Origin: Pseudoalteromonas rubra
GTDB lineage: Bacteria; Pseudomonadota; Gammaproteobacteria; Enterobacterales; Alteromonadaceae
NCBI RefSeq assembly: GCF_000238295.3
Contig: NZ_AHCD03000035.1
Span: forward strand, 1,116,001 to 1,180,000
Reading direction: 5' to 3'
DNA length: 64,000 nucleotides
Part shown: positions 9,248 to 18,210 of the stretch, piece by piece
Layout: every line of letters starts with the position of its first letter
Position numbering within the stretch: position 1 is the first letter of the stretch
Made by a program: the position numbers and the translations under genes
Notes under the pieces: generated by a model
Seen by the model: the letters and a program-made list of their open reading frames with translations, nothing else
What the model was told of the DNA's origin: nothing
Database searches by the model: none

Positions 9248-9973
9248 TTACTTGCGCCAAATCAAACTGGCCATGCGACCACACCCTCCATCACGACGAT
9301 AAGAAAAGAAATGTTCAGGGTTGGACACTGTACATTGCGCATGCACAGATACGGATTGCACGCCAAGCTGCGTCAATTGTTGTGTTGCCAGAGTATAAAT
9401 ATTAGCCAGATAGCGACCATTTGCTTGTGCTTTAAAGGCACTCAAATGCGCCTGATGTCGGGCAACAAACTGCTCACGCACTTCTTCGCCCACTTCAAAA
9501 GCCCGAGGACCAATTGCCGGACCTAACCAGGCATGTATTCGGGACCTAGGTGCGCTGAAGAGTGCTATTGTCTCAGCAAGAATATCCGCCGCCAAAGGGC
9601 GCCAGCCGCAATGGACCGCGGCGACCTCCTGGCCATCGTCGCTGGCCAGCAGCACAGGCAGACAGTCGGCAGTCATAATTGCCAAAGCAATTTGACCAGA
9701 GCGGGTAAAGATTGCATCTGCCTGCGGCGTATGCGTGATATCGTATTGATCATCTGCCAGGATCACGGTATTGCCGTGTACCTGCTCAAGCCATACGATA
9801 GGCACCGGGACCTGAGCCTGCAACTGTGCTCTGTTGTGTGCAACAGCGTGCGGTTCGTCTCCAACATGACAAGCCAGATTGAAACCATCAAAAGGGGCCG
9901 CCGAAACGCCCCCCTGACGCGTTGTCGACAAGGCGCCGACAACCTCTTTTAATGGCCAATCCGGGCGCAGCAT
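9248..9973 (-). CDS. pgeF: PgeF/YfiH multicopper-oxidase-like purine nucleoside phosphorylase
   Basis: 241 residues of the laccase-domain family. Conserved metal/active-site motifs are visible: HGN after the VWLEQV start of the core, TADCLPV, and AVHCGWRPL. Members act as purine nucleoside phosphorylase/adenosine deaminase-type enzymes, and E. coli YfiH also edits muropeptide precursors. It begins one base after the rluD stop, so the two are cotranscribed, the same pairing as in E. coli. Confidence 0.92.
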   Translation of the reverse strand: MLRPDWPLKEVVGALSTTRQGGVSAAPFDGFNLACHVGDEPHAVAHNRAQLQAQVPVPIVWLEQVHGNTVILADDQYDITHTPQADAIFTRSGQIALAIMTADCLPVLLASDDGQEVAAVHCGWRPLAADILAETIALFSAPRSRIHAWLGPAIGPRAFEVGEEVREQFVARHQAHLSAFKAQANGRYLANIYTLATQQLTQLGVQSVSVHAQCTVSNPEHFFSYRRDGGCGRMASLIWRK

Positions 9974-9974
9974 A

Positions 9975-10952
9975 TTAGTAATCTATCTGTGGATTAAGCT
10001 TAAAGTCTTCACGCAATGCAGCTGTCAGTTGCTGCATATCTTCCGGGATAGGTGCTTCCCAGGTCATGATTTCGCCGCTCACCGGGTGCGCTATGCGCAG
10101 CTTGACGGCGTGCAGTGCCTGGCGCTTAAAGCCACGCAAGGTGTCGAGGAATTCCGGCGACGCATTGCGTGGTGGGCAAGGACGACCGCCGTAAAGCTGA
10201 TCACCAATCAGCGGGTGCTTAAGATACGCCATGTGAACACGGATCTGGTGGGTACGACCCGTTTCAAGGCGTAAACGCAAGCGAGTATGCGCACGGAACT
10301 TTTCGGCCACACGATAATGGGTTATCGCGGGTTTACCCATTTCATGGATAGCCATGTGTGTACGCTTTGTCGCGTGACGACCAATGGGCTTCTCTATCAT
10401 ACCACCGGCAGTCATGGTGCCGTTACAGATGGCTTCATATTCACGGGTAAAGTTTTCACGTGCCTGCAAGTTTTTCACTAAGTGGGTTTGCGCCACAATA
10501 GTTTTAGCCACCACCATTAATCCTGTGGTGTCTTTATCAAGACGGTGGACAATACCCGCACGCGGCACATTGATGATCTCAGGGTGGTGGTGTAACAGCG
10601 CATTCAGCACAGTCCCATTTGGGTTACCCGCTCCAGGGTGCACCACCAGGCCCATCGGCTTATTAATTACCAGGATGTCATCATCTTCATAAACGATGTC
10701 CAACGCGATGTCCTGCGCTTCGTATTCCCGCTCTGCCTCAATTTGTGTTTCCACCGCAACGACTTCACCGCCCAGCAACTTTTCCTTAGGGATCGCCAGT
10801 ACGTCACCATTGACGGTGACTTTTTCATCAAGGATCCAGGTTTTTATTCGAGAACGTGAAAAATCGGGGAACAATTGCGCCAAAATCTGGTCTAGACGTT
10901 TACCGCCCAGTTCCACTGGCACATCGGCTTGTAGAGAAATTTGCTCAGACAT
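9975..10952 (-). CDS. rluD: 23S rRNA pseudouridine synthase RluD
   Basis: 325 residues. It has an N-terminal S4 RNA-binding domain (~15-75, KRLDQILAQLFPDFSRSRI) and an RsuA/RluA catalytic domain with the signature HRLDKDTTGLMVVAK holding the catalytic Asp (~140), followed by GRTHQIRVHM. RluD makes the three pseudouridines of helix 69 of 23S rRNA late in 50S assembly. It is divergent from bamD across ~120 bp, the conserved gammaproteobacterial arrangement, and is followed directly by pgeF. Confidence 0.95.
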   Translation of the reverse strand: MSEQISLQADVPVELGGKRLDQILAQLFPDFSRSRIKTWILDEKVTVNGDVLAIPKEKLLGGEVVAVETQIEAEREYEAQDIALDIVYEDDDILVINKPMGLVVHPGAGNPNGTVLNALLHHHPEIINVPRAGIVHRLDKDTTGLMVVAKTIVAQTHLVKNLQARENFTREYEAICNGTMTAGGMIEKPIGRHATKRTHMAIHEMGKPAITHYRVAEKFRAHTRLRLRLETGRTHQIRVHMAYLKHPLIGDQLYGGRPCPPRNASPEFLDTLRGFKRQALHAVKLRIAHPVSGEIMTWEAPIPEDMQQLTAALREDFKLNPQIDY

Positions 10953-11073
10953 GTGTAACTTTACCTAAAATACCAGTGCAAGCCATGCTCGACTGGGTTA
11001 GAATCGCATAAATGCATAGTTTACTCGGTTTTGCCGACTTGGCCTAGCCTGATAACGAAGGTAGTAAAATAAA

Positions 11074-11835
11074 ATGATAAAGACGTTGGGAAAACGCGCT
11101 TTTGCAATAGTACTGAGCGCATCTGTATTAGGGTTAGCCGCTTGCTCATCCGCCCCAGAACAAGAAGAAATCGAACGCGTACCAAATAAATCTGTGCAGG
11201 CATTGTACGAAGACGCCAAGCAAACACTCGACTCAGGCCTGTATGCACGTGCCATTGAGCTCTTAAGCGCCATTAACTCTCGTTACCCCTTTGGTCCATA
11301 CTCTCATCAAGTACAAATGGACCTGGTCTATGCTTTTTATCAAACAGGCAACACCGAGCAAGCTCTGGCGACAGTTGACCGCTTTTTACGCCTGAACCCC
11401 AATCATAAAAACCTCGATTACATGTATTACATGCGGGGCTTAATTAATATTAAAGCGGATGAGAACGGCTTTCAGGAATATTTCGGTATCGATCGCGCAG
11501 ATCGAGACCCGAACCGTACACGTGTTGCTTTTCAGGACTTATCAACCCTGGTTAAAAACTACCCGCAAAGCGCCTATGTACCGGAAGCCAAAAAACGCCT
11601 GGCCTGGTTGCTTAACAAAATGGCCCGTTATGAGCTGAAAGTGGCCAACTATTACTTTGAACGTGAAGCCTACCTGGCGGCAGCCAATCGGGGTAAGTAT
11701 GTGGTTGAGCATTTCTCACAGAGCAGCTATCTGGTGCCAGCACTTGAAATGATGGAAAAGAGTTACGCTATGTTAGGCCTTGATGAACTGAGCGACAATG
11801 CGCGCAAAGCAAAAGAGTTAAATCAACAGCGCTAA
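11074..11835 (+). CDS. bamD: Outer membrane assembly lipoprotein BamD
   Basis: 253 residues with a lipoprotein signal peptide and lipobox LAAC (Cys ~23), followed by tetratricopeptide-like helical repeats (ALYEDAKQTLDSG, SRYPFGPYSHQVQ, MRGLINIKADENG). BamD is the essential lipoprotein of the BAM complex that docks substrates for BamA. Length and motifs match the family. Start ATG 11074 has AAGG at a good distance. It ends in a strong terminator. Confidence 0.96.
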   Translation: MIKTLGKRAFAIVLSASVLGLAACSSAPEQEEIERVPNKSVQALYEDAKQTLDSGLYARAIELLSAINSRYPFGPYSHQVQMDLVYAFYQTGNTEQALATVDRFLRLNPNHKNLDYMYYMRGLINIKADENGFQEYFGIDRADRDPNRTRVAFQDLSTLVKNYPQSAYVPEAKKRLAWLLNKMARYELKVANYYFEREAYLAAANRGKYVVEHFSQSSYLVPALEMMEKSYAMLGLDELSDNARKAKELNQQR

Positions 11836-11862
11836 CTGTGAAACATCAGGACTGAATACAAT

Positions 11863-11897
11863 AACGCCGGATGACATCAAGCATCCGGCGTTTTTTA
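11863..11897 (+). terminator. Rho-independent terminator after bamD
   Basis: Perfect 11-bp stem AACGCCGGATG/CATCCGGCGTT with an 8-nt loop, followed by TTTTATTC. It is convergent with glnB on the other strand; the minus-side T-run is weaker. Confidence 0.9.
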
Positions 11898-11920
11898 TTC
11901 TGCGAATAAACATCAAGAGA

Positions 11921-12259
11921 TTAGATCGCTTCTTCGTCTTCTTCTCCGGTACGAATACGGACAACCCGCTCCACTTCAGTGACAAAGATTTTACCGTCAC
12001 CAATCTTACCGGTTTGCGCTGTTTTCAAAATAACGTCGATAGCCCGATCTACGTCTTCTTCAGCAAGCACAATATCCAGCTTCACTTTTGGCAAAAAGTC
12101 GACCATATACTCTGCGCCACGATACAGCTCGGTGTGCCCTTTTTGTCGACCAAACCCCTTGACTTCACACACGGTCATGCCGGTAATACCTATGTCGGAC
12201 AGCGCCTCGCGAACGTCATCCAGCTTAAATGGTTTAATGATGGCTTCTATCTTTTTCAT
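11921..12259 (-). CDS. glnB: Nitrogen regulatory protein P-II
   Basis: 112 residues, nearly colinear with E. coli GlnB. The T-loop with the uridylylated tyrosine (TELYRGAEY, Tyr51) and the C-terminal TGKIGDGKIFV are intact. P-II senses 2-oxoglutarate and ATP/ADP and signals to GlnE and NtrB. There is no amtB beside it, which favours the GlnB rather than the GlnK role. That assignment is an inference from context. Confidence 0.93.
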   Translation of the reverse strand: MKKIEAIIKPFKLDDVREALSDIGITGMTVCEVKGFGRQKGHTELYRGAEYMVDFLPKVKLDIVLAEEDVDRAIDVILKTAQTGKIGDGKIFVTEVERVVRIRTGEEDEEAI

Positions 12260-12394
12260 GGTTGATTGTTATCCCTTTGGTAATGCGTCGATTTTAGACA
12301 ATCCCACAAAACAAGGCAAACAAAGCGATTGAATAAATAAACAAAAAGACGCACTATATTAGATAGTAGTTATTCCTGTCCTTGGCTGTATACC

Positions 12395-12934
12395 ATGAAA
12401 AAAAATACAGGCTTTACACTGTTTGAGTTAGTTATCACTATTGCTATTTTAGGTGTACTGGCCACGCTGGCCTTTTCGTTCAGCGGCAGCCTGACTACCT
12501 CAACCCGCGCTGAATCTTACCTGAGAGAATTAAAACGCACAGTGACCTTTGCCCGAGCGCAAGCAACGGCGACGGATGAGATCATCATTCTGTGCCCGGC
12601 CACTGCAACACTGGTTGAAACCAACAGTAGCTTCGTCTGCCAGGACAATTGGCAGGCTAACCGCGTTACCGTTTTTCTCGATAGGGACAATAATGGTAAC
12701 TACAATACAGGCACCGATGACTTGCTCCGTGTCATGGAGCGAGTCCCGAGTAATGATGGCCTGACCTTCCCGGCATCCAGCTTACGCTTTGACTCAAGTG
12801 GCCGTACTGCGATGCTCCAGGCCAGCAGCTTTGTTTATTGCCCTGCCGCCACGGACTTTCCAAATCAACAACTGGAGGTAAGCGTTGTTGGCTCTGCACT
12901 ATATCGGGGTGATACAACCCTGACTTGCGACTAA
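12395..12934 (+). CDS. FimT/GspH-type minor pseudopilin
   Basis: 179 residues beginning MKKNTG/FTLFEL, a type III prepilin leader: the PilD cut falls after Gly6, Glu at mature position 5, then ~20 hydrophobic residues. The rest fits the GspH/FimT domain with two cysteines near the end (FVYCPAA and LTCD). FimT-type pilins prime type IV pilus assembly, and some bind DNA in natural transformation. It lies next to a second gene of the same kind and opposite the pilVWXY1E operon. Confidence 0.85.
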   Translation: MKKNTGFTLFELVITIAILGVLATLAFSFSGSLTTSTRAESYLRELKRTVTFARAQATATDEIIILCPATATLVETNSSFVCQDNWQANRVTVFLDRDNNGNYNTGTDDLLRVMERVPSNDGLTFPASSLRFDSSGRTAMLQASSFVYCPAATDFPNQQLEVSVVGSALYRGDTTLTCD

Positions 12935-13109
12935 AGAACGTCCCCTATAAAGAAATATCTCAGATATACCGACTATTGCGTCTGCAGAACCAAAAATGAG
13001 TAAGCCAGATTACACAAGCAGGTTATTGAAGTGATATTTATTCATAAACCTTGCTGTTCAAACTTTGGCAGCTAGGCTAACCCTATGACTCATGCACGGA
13101 TGCATACTC

Positions 13110-13625
13110 ATGAAAATAGGGAAGCAACAAGGGTTTACTCTGTTTGAATTACTCGTTTGCATGGCACTTTTTAGCGTGCTTTTGCTACTGGCGGCTCCCG
13201 CTGTACACTCTATTACCGAATTAGACAGAGCCAAACAAGCACTAGTCGCACTCGACAGACACCTGACTTTAACACGACTGCACGCGGTGACCCACCAGGC
13301 GCCAGTGACCATTTGCCCCCTGGTCAATAACCAATGTACGCATCTTTGGCATCAGGAGTTGACGGTCTTCATGGACCGCCACGAACGCGCTGCGTTTGAC
13401 AAACAGGATGTGAAACTCATGGTGCTCTCGGGGATCCGTGACAGCGATACCCTGGATTATCCCAGATCGGCTATCACGTTTAAGCACACTGGTACACTGA
13501 AAGGATTTGGCAACGGCACGTTTGTGTATTGTACACAGCGACTTTCTGGTGCCCCTATCGGGCTGGCTTTGTCGGTCAGTGTGGTTGGCAGAAGCCGACT
13601 CAGAGAGACCAAAAAATGTATCTGA
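13110..13625 (+). CDS. FimT/FimU-type minor pseudopilin
   Basis: 171 residues from ATG 13110. An upstream ATG at 13092 would add six residues and lengthen the leader. Leader MKIGKQQG/FTLFELL fits PilD processing, followed by a hydrophobic helix and a GspH/FimT-like globular part with cysteines (TICPLVNNQC, FVYC). The final fold matches the neighbour at 12395 (both end FVYC followed by LSVSVVG or LEVSVVG), so the two are paralogues. It probably takes part in the minor-pilin priming complex with PilV, PilW, PilX and PilE. Confidence 0.82.
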   Translation: MKIGKQQGFTLFELLVCMALFSVLLLLAAPAVHSITELDRAKQALVALDRHLTLTRLHAVTHQAPVTICPLVNNQCTHLWHQELTVFMDRHERAAFDKQDVKLMVLSGIRDSDTLDYPRSAITFKHTGTLKGFGNGTFVYCTQRLSGAPIGLALSVSVVGRSRLRETKKCI

Positions 13626-13640
13626 ACTACTGCGCTCACA

Positions 13641-13662
13641 CAGGACGCATTAATACGTCCTG
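13641..13662. terminator. Hairpin between convergent pilin genes
   Basis: 7-bp stem CAGGACG/CGTCCTG with an 8-nt AT-rich loop in the gap between the FimU-like gene (+) and pilE (-). It has no T-run on either side, so intrinsic termination is only a possibility. Confidence 0.35.
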
Positions 13663-13675
13663 AAGGCGCTGGGGT

Positions 13676-14101
13676 TTAACGGCCCCAACAACGATCGGCA
13701 GCGAAACTGCCTGTACTACCGCGAATATTGAGGTTATTTATGGTCAGTGTAGTGCACTCAGTGTCATCCTCTAACGGTCCACCAGAAGCTGATGCTCTGA
13801 TCACAAAGGTGTTTAAATCATCGCCTAGCTCAATTTCCAGCGAAAAGTAGTCATTTTCCGTAGTTGTTGGTAATCCGAGCGCAGCCAGAGAACTGGCATA
13901 CTCGCGGTTATCGACAAAATATTGCTCTTGCTTATTGGCTGCATCCAGCAAGGTTGCCGCAGCCTCCGCTCTGGCCGCTCGCCTGACATACTCCGAATAA
14001 CTGGGGTAGGCAATGCTGGCCAGGATCCCCAGGATCGCGATAGTGATCATCATCTCAACCAGGGTAAACCCCAGCACAGTGCTACTAGTTCTTTTCATCA
14101 T
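13676..14101 (-). CDS. pilE: Minor type IV pilin PilE
   Basis: About 141 residues from ATG 14101 (or 14098). The leader ends ...VLG/FTLVEMMITIAILG, a typical prepilin cut with Glu5, and the C-terminal disulfide loop has two cysteines (DTECTT ... DRCWGR). The start lies inside the last codons of pilY1, so the genes overlap and are translationally coupled. In Pseudomonas PilE likewise closes the fimU-pilVWXY1Y2E operon. A longer frame reaching 14158 lacks a proper leader and was not chosen. Confidence 0.88.
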   Translation of the reverse strand: MMKRTSSTVLGFTLVEMMITIAILGILASIAYPSYSEYVRRAARAEAAATLLDAANKQEQYFVDNREYASSLAALGLPTTTENDYFSLEIELGDDLNTFVIRASASGGPLEDDTECTTLTINNLNIRGSTGSFAADRCWGR

Positions 14102-17100
14102 GCTCTTCTTTTTTGTATATGTACAATAACCGCGTTTGCATTTTGATTTCGACTTCATTCTCAGCTTTTACGCCGCCAGTAGAGCCATCTGCGTTTTCGT
14201 AGGGCGCTGCAGCAGGTGGTTCTTTTAACGTCACTTTGCCATCAACCACATCTCCTCCTGAGCTTCCATCGTCCGACAAAGAAACGATCGGACTGATAAG
14301 CTGTGCTTTGATTGTGGTACTACCGTCTTCATTAGTGTGCTCACTGTAATGAACTCTGGGTGTATCCGGCACTTCAGCGGTGGTCTGGTAGCTGCGCTGA
14401 TCTAACATCTGCATACCATAATTTAAGTGCAAGACATACAGCCTGCCCTTACCCGCAGTGATTGAGCACTCGTTCACCTCCACACTTGCCGGCGTAAAGG
14501 TCGTGTAATAGGCAACACCCGCTACAACCGTCGCAGCAGCCATAGACTTCTCTCCGTCGCCCAGTTTTAACTTCCAGCCTTTCGCCGAGCCTAACTCCAC
14601 CTCTTTTTCAACAAATCTATCGAAGTCATCAAGACGAGAATAGAAAGGGTCACTTGTCACATTCAGTAAATCTGAGGCGCGAATAACATCTGGTGCCGTC
14701 TCACTATCAAACGAACGGGTTTTGGTATTTTCATCCCGAACCATATACAGAAAATCCTGCACTGAAGTTGACGTGGGCTTAGCCCGGTTACCACTGCCGA
14801 TCAACAGGCCCTCGTATGGAATATCCCGACGTATAGTAATGGTCTGCCCGTTCACCGTTTCGGTTGACACCTTAGAAAAGTAGGTACGCGCCACCACGGG
14901 GCGATAGAAAAAGCGCCGTTTGTTGTTGTCAGTGCCGCCACTGAGATTAGCTAGCCGGAAATGCGTCCAGGGGTTTTCTCTGTCATTCGGATTGGTACCT
15001 GGCATATCAAACCGCCACACACCGCCTCCGGTATCTGTAGCATAAATACGATCCACATAGCCATCATAGTCAGAGTCAACCGTGCTCAGATCGGAAGCTA
15101 TACTGTGTTTACCCTTAAAGCCATTCTCAGCTGTTAAACTCCAAAACGGCTTTCCGGTTTCAATGTCAACAATGTATATGCCACGACCGATACTGTCATT
15201 TGAAAACAAAGCATTGTCTTTATTTGTGTCATAACCTGCACCAAATATCATCACTGGCATATCCGGTTTGGCCTTAATAAAAGTGACCTGAGGCTTGGAC
15301 CAACTCTGTGCTAACTGCTCATAAGGTGCCACACCACCACGGATGGGGCCGCCCCATAGCAGCCGGGGACTATCCGGCGAGGTAATATCAAAACCGTAGT
15401 ATTCGTTGCCACCACGACGTAAACCCACAATCAGCCAAACGCGCTCACCACTGCCAACCTTACCATTATCGTCTTTATCCCAAAAATACACGGTAATGGG
15501 GCCATCGACGCCATAGAGCTTAGTGTCATCCAGCCGATCCATTTGCGGTTTGAGGACATCCAATAGGGACCCTGGTACAAATGCCCAACTTTCACTCACT
15601 GTCTCACCATGGTCTTTGAACATGTGCAAAAAGCCAGCATTGGTCCCCACAATCACGCGCAGGTCACCATTGCCATAATCTATGGTTACCGGTCTGGAAT
15701 GCAACGGATCACCAAAAATGGTTTCGCGTCTGTCCTGTCTCGAGTTATTGCTATTTTCATCATTTACATCAATCCCTCTGGCCCAGCTAATCACATTAGG
15801 CACGACACCTGCATTGTCCACAGAAAACAAGGTGCTGAGTTTTGACAAATCTCCGCCCGCGGCGATTAGTGCAGTAGCATAATCAAACGACATTAAGGTG
15901 CCTTTGCCATAATCCGAGTAGATTTTGCGAGTTGTCTGTCTGGAGAGCTGATAGTTAACACCACCAACGCCGACCTTAGAACCGTCTTTTGAACCAGGCT
16001 GAGACCAGTACGTCGTCACATTGTCAGCGATGGTGCCTTCTTCACTGATAGCATGGCTGCTGCTGCCCATACCATGGATCACGGACCCTTTAACTTTGAG
16101 CTTCTTCAGATTGCCACGCCAACGAGTGTGGGTTTCCGGGTAAAACATAGTGTAATAGATAGAATCACCACTGCGGCTCAAATCTGAGCTGCTGGTCGAC
16201 ACGGACGGTGACGAAAAACTATCGCTTTTCTCACGAATATTGGTGATTGTGGCTTTCAATGCCTCAGATAACTGAGAAGCTGTGTTTGCATGCTTGTATT
16301 CACCCCCACCATCCAGCGCAGTTTGCTCCAACAAAGCTTTACCCGCATTCGACATCCCGGTGCCAAATCCGATGGTATAGGTACGGGCAAAGTCTTGTTC
16401 CTGAGGTGTGTTAGGGTACAGATCAACCTGAGTTTCTGGCGTACCTCTCATCACCTTCGCCAGTGAATTCAAATAATTATTTGATACTCTGCTCGGCGCA
16501 GAGCCAAATGTAGACACATATTTGTTGTAGATATCTGTGTTACGCGACGAGTCACTCGTGGGGTCCCCGTCCGTCATTAAGATAATATTGGTGGAGGTAT
16601 CACAGCGTTTAGGGGCAAGCGGGTCCGGCTTAAACGGCGAAATATATACCCCATTGCTTTCAATGCTGCGGTCCCGGTCACTCTTATTCTGACCATATAG
16701 AACTTTTTTGCCTGTCAAATAGAGGTATGCTTCCCATAAAGTCTCTGAAAGCGGTGTATTACCACTGGCGGGCAGGTTGGCAATTTTACTTTTCAAAGTC
16801 GTTTTATCTGCCCCAAGGCCATTCAATACATATCCGCCTGAGCTTGAATAAAGCCGCATCAGGCCAATATCAAAGTCGTCGTTATCCTCCACTAGCTTGG
16901 TAATGGCATCCTGTGCAACTTTTAAACGGCTATCACCACAGTTTGATTCCCGATACCAGCCATTACGCACCTTATAACATCGTTTGCTGGTTTGCGATGA
17001 ATCAAAGCAGTTGATACTGCGGAACCGACCACTACGATACTCGTAGCATCGCTGGCCATCTTTAACATCCCACGCCATGCTGCCCGAGGTGTCAAACACC

Positions 17101-17219
17101 ACCAGGACCCGGGATTTTTCCGAATTCGAAATATCATGCTTTACAAATAACTCAATGTCTTCGGCCTGTGTGCTGAATACCAGTAAACTACTCAGGGCCA
17201 GTATGATTCTATACCACAT
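14085..17219 (-). CDS. pilY1: PilY1 tip adhesin / minor pilin complex protein
   Basis: 1044 residues with a Sec signal peptide (cut near TQA/ED). A von Willebrand A domain follows, with MIDAS motif DTSGS at ~44-48. Just after the MIDAS loop come two short cysteine units (RCYEYRSGRFRSINC and RCYKVRNGWYRESNC, residues ~57-94). The C-terminal half is the PilY1 beta-propeller (Neisseria_PilC domain) with two Asp-rich Ca2+ loops (DKDDNGKVGSGE and DSDYDGYVD). PilY1 primes pilus assembly, acts as adhesin and senses surfaces. It overlaps pilX upstream by 1 bp and pilE downstream. Confidence 0.95.
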   Translation of the reverse strand: MWYRIILALSSLLVFSTQAEDIELFVKHDISNSEKSRVLVVFDTSGSMAWDVKDGQRCYEYRSGRFRSINCFDSSQTSKRCYKVRNGWYRESNCGDSRLKVAQDAITKLVEDNDDFDIGLMRLYSSSGGYVLNGLGADKTTLKSKIANLPASGNTPLSETLWEAYLYLTGKKVLYGQNKSDRDRSIESNGVYISPFKPDPLAPKRCDTSTNIILMTDGDPTSDSSRNTDIYNKYVSTFGSAPSRVSNNYLNSLAKVMRGTPETQVDLYPNTPQEQDFARTYTIGFGTGMSNAGKALLEQTALDGGGEYKHANTASQLSEALKATITNIREKSDSFSSPSVSTSSSDLSRSGDSIYYTMFYPETHTRWRGNLKKLKVKGSVIHGMGSSSHAISEEGTIADNVTTYWSQPGSKDGSKVGVGGVNYQLSRQTTRKIYSDYGKGTLMSFDYATALIAAGGDLSKLSTLFSVDNAGVVPNVISWARGIDVNDENSNNSRQDRRETIFGDPLHSRPVTIDYGNGDLRVIVGTNAGFLHMFKDHGETVSESWAFVPGSLLDVLKPQMDRLDDTKLYGVDGPITVYFWDKDDNGKVGSGERVWLIVGLRRGGNEYYGFDITSPDSPRLLWGGPIRGGVAPYEQLAQSWSKPQVTFIKAKPDMPVMIFGAGYDTNKDNALFSNDSIGRGIYIVDIETGKPFWSLTAENGFKGKHSIASDLSTVDSDYDGYVDRIYATDTGGGVWRFDMPGTNPNDRENPWTHFRLANLSGGTDNNKRRFFYRPVVARTYFSKVSTETVNGQTITIRRDIPYEGLLIGSGNRAKPTSTSVQDFLYMVRDENTKTRSFDSETAPDVIRASDLLNVTSDPFYSRLDDFDRFVEKEVELGSAKGWKLKLGDGEKSMAAATVVAGVAYYTTFTPASVEVNECSITAGKGRLYVLHLNYGMQMLDQRSYQTTAEVPDTPRVHYSEHTNEDGSTTIKAQLISPIVSLSDDGSSGGDVVDGKVTLKEPPAAAPYENADGSTGGVKAENEVEIKMQTRLLYIYKKEEHDEKN

Positions 17220-17713
17220 TATTGATTCCCCAGATTACCAATGACTTCCTGCGCAACGCCGATCACCACAGTCACCTGATGTCGGGACTGGTCGCCATAC
17301 TGGACACTGCTCTCCACTTCAGTAATGACACAGCTGAGCCCCTCAGTAAAATTAAAAACGCGCGGACATTCTAGCAATAACTGACCACTGTTGAGGTTTG
17401 CCTGCATACTTTCAAGCTCAAGGTCCTCATCAATGTGGATGGTCCTTCTCACCAACTCACCCTCATCATTTGTGAACTCGCCATTACGTGACTGAAATAC
17501 ACTTTCATTCACACGTGCCTTCTCCTGAGAGATGATCCGCTGCACCTCGCCCATGAGTAAGGCCTCCGCCGCTTCTCGTTCCTGCGCCGCGTTAGTCACT
17601 TTAATGTCTATGGTGCTGCTGCTCATTAACGTCACAGCAACGCTCATTACTGCCACGATCAGTACCATAGAAACGATCAACACCATGCCGCGCTGTTTGT
17701 GTGCCATTACCAT
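17219..17713 (-). CDS. pilX: PilX minor pilin, copy A (next to intact pilY1)
   Basis: 164 residues: short basic leader (AHKQRG), a hydrophobic helix (MVLIVSMVLIVAVM) and a PilX-type body with a disulfide pair (LLLECPR, LSCVIT). PilX is the minor pilin paired with PilY1 in tip complexes. Its stop overlaps the ATG of the full-length pilY1 by 1 bp. Its start overlaps the end of the chimeric gene at 17707-18210. The protein is identical to copy B; this copy feeds the intact PilY1. Confidence 0.93.
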   Translation of the reverse strand: MVMAHKQRGMVLIVSMVLIVAVMSVAVTLMSSSTIDIKVTNAAQEREAAEALLMGEVQRIISQEKARVNESVFQSRNGEFTNDEGELVRRTIHIDEDLELESMQANLNSGQLLLECPRVFNFTEGLSCVITEVESSVQYGDQSRHQVTVVIGVAQEVIGNLGNQ

Positions 17714-18210
17714 GTCGAGATCCCCATGTTATAAAGCTGGATGGTGGTCGAAAACACTGTACGCCGATAGTTATCATTAAAAGTCAAAGTACGCCTGTCC
17801 GGGTCGTTACCAAGCGTATAGGTTTGGCTCTTTCTTGAATAAAGCCGCATCAGGCCAATATCAAAGTCGTCGTTATCCTCCACTAGCTTGGTAATGGCAT
17901 CCTGTGCAACTTTTAAACGGCTATCACCACAGTTTGATTCCCGATACCAGCCATTACGCACCTTATAACATCGTTTGCTGGTTTGCGATGAATCAAAGCA
18001 GTTGATACTGCGGAACCGACCACTACGATACTCGTAGCATCGCTGGCCATCTTTAACATCCCACGCCATGCTGCCCGAGGTGTCAAACACCACCAGGACC
18101 CGGGATTTTTCCGAATTCGAAATATCATGCTTTACAAATAACTCAATGTCTTCGGCCTGTGTGCTGAATACCAGTAAACTACTCAGGGCCAGTATGATTC
18201 TATACCACAT
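17707..18210 (-). CDS. Chimeric PilY1(1-125)-PilW(C-terminal 41) protein created by duplication
   Basis: 167 residues in one open frame. Residues 1-125 equal PilY1: signal peptide, the MIDAS motif DTSGS and all four Cys of the two CY...NC units. Residue 126 (Arg) comes from the junction codon at 17834, and the last 41 residues are the PilW C-terminus, in the PilW frame (KSQTYTLGND through GISTW). It keeps both overlaps: its start overlaps pilX copy B and its stop overlaps the start of pilX copy A. The product should be secreted, with a truncated vWA domain and no beta-propeller. It may be an inert by-product or a dominant-negative or decoy tip protein; function unknown. Confidence 0.85.
   Translation of the reverse strand: MWYRIILALSSLLVFSTQAEDIELFVKHDISNSEKSRVLVVFDTSGSMAWDVKDGQRCYEYRSGRFRSINCFDSSQTSKRCYKVRNGWYRESNCGDSRLKVAQDAITKLVEDNDDFDIGLMRLYSRKSQTYTLGNDPDRRTLTFNDNYRRTVFSTTIQLYNMGISTW

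Noticed and set aside
17707..18210. Treating the chimera as a simple pseudogene of pilY1
   Set aside because: The frame is intact, keeps signal peptide and gene overlaps, and ends at the natural PilW stop, so I list it as a coding sequence with unknown role.
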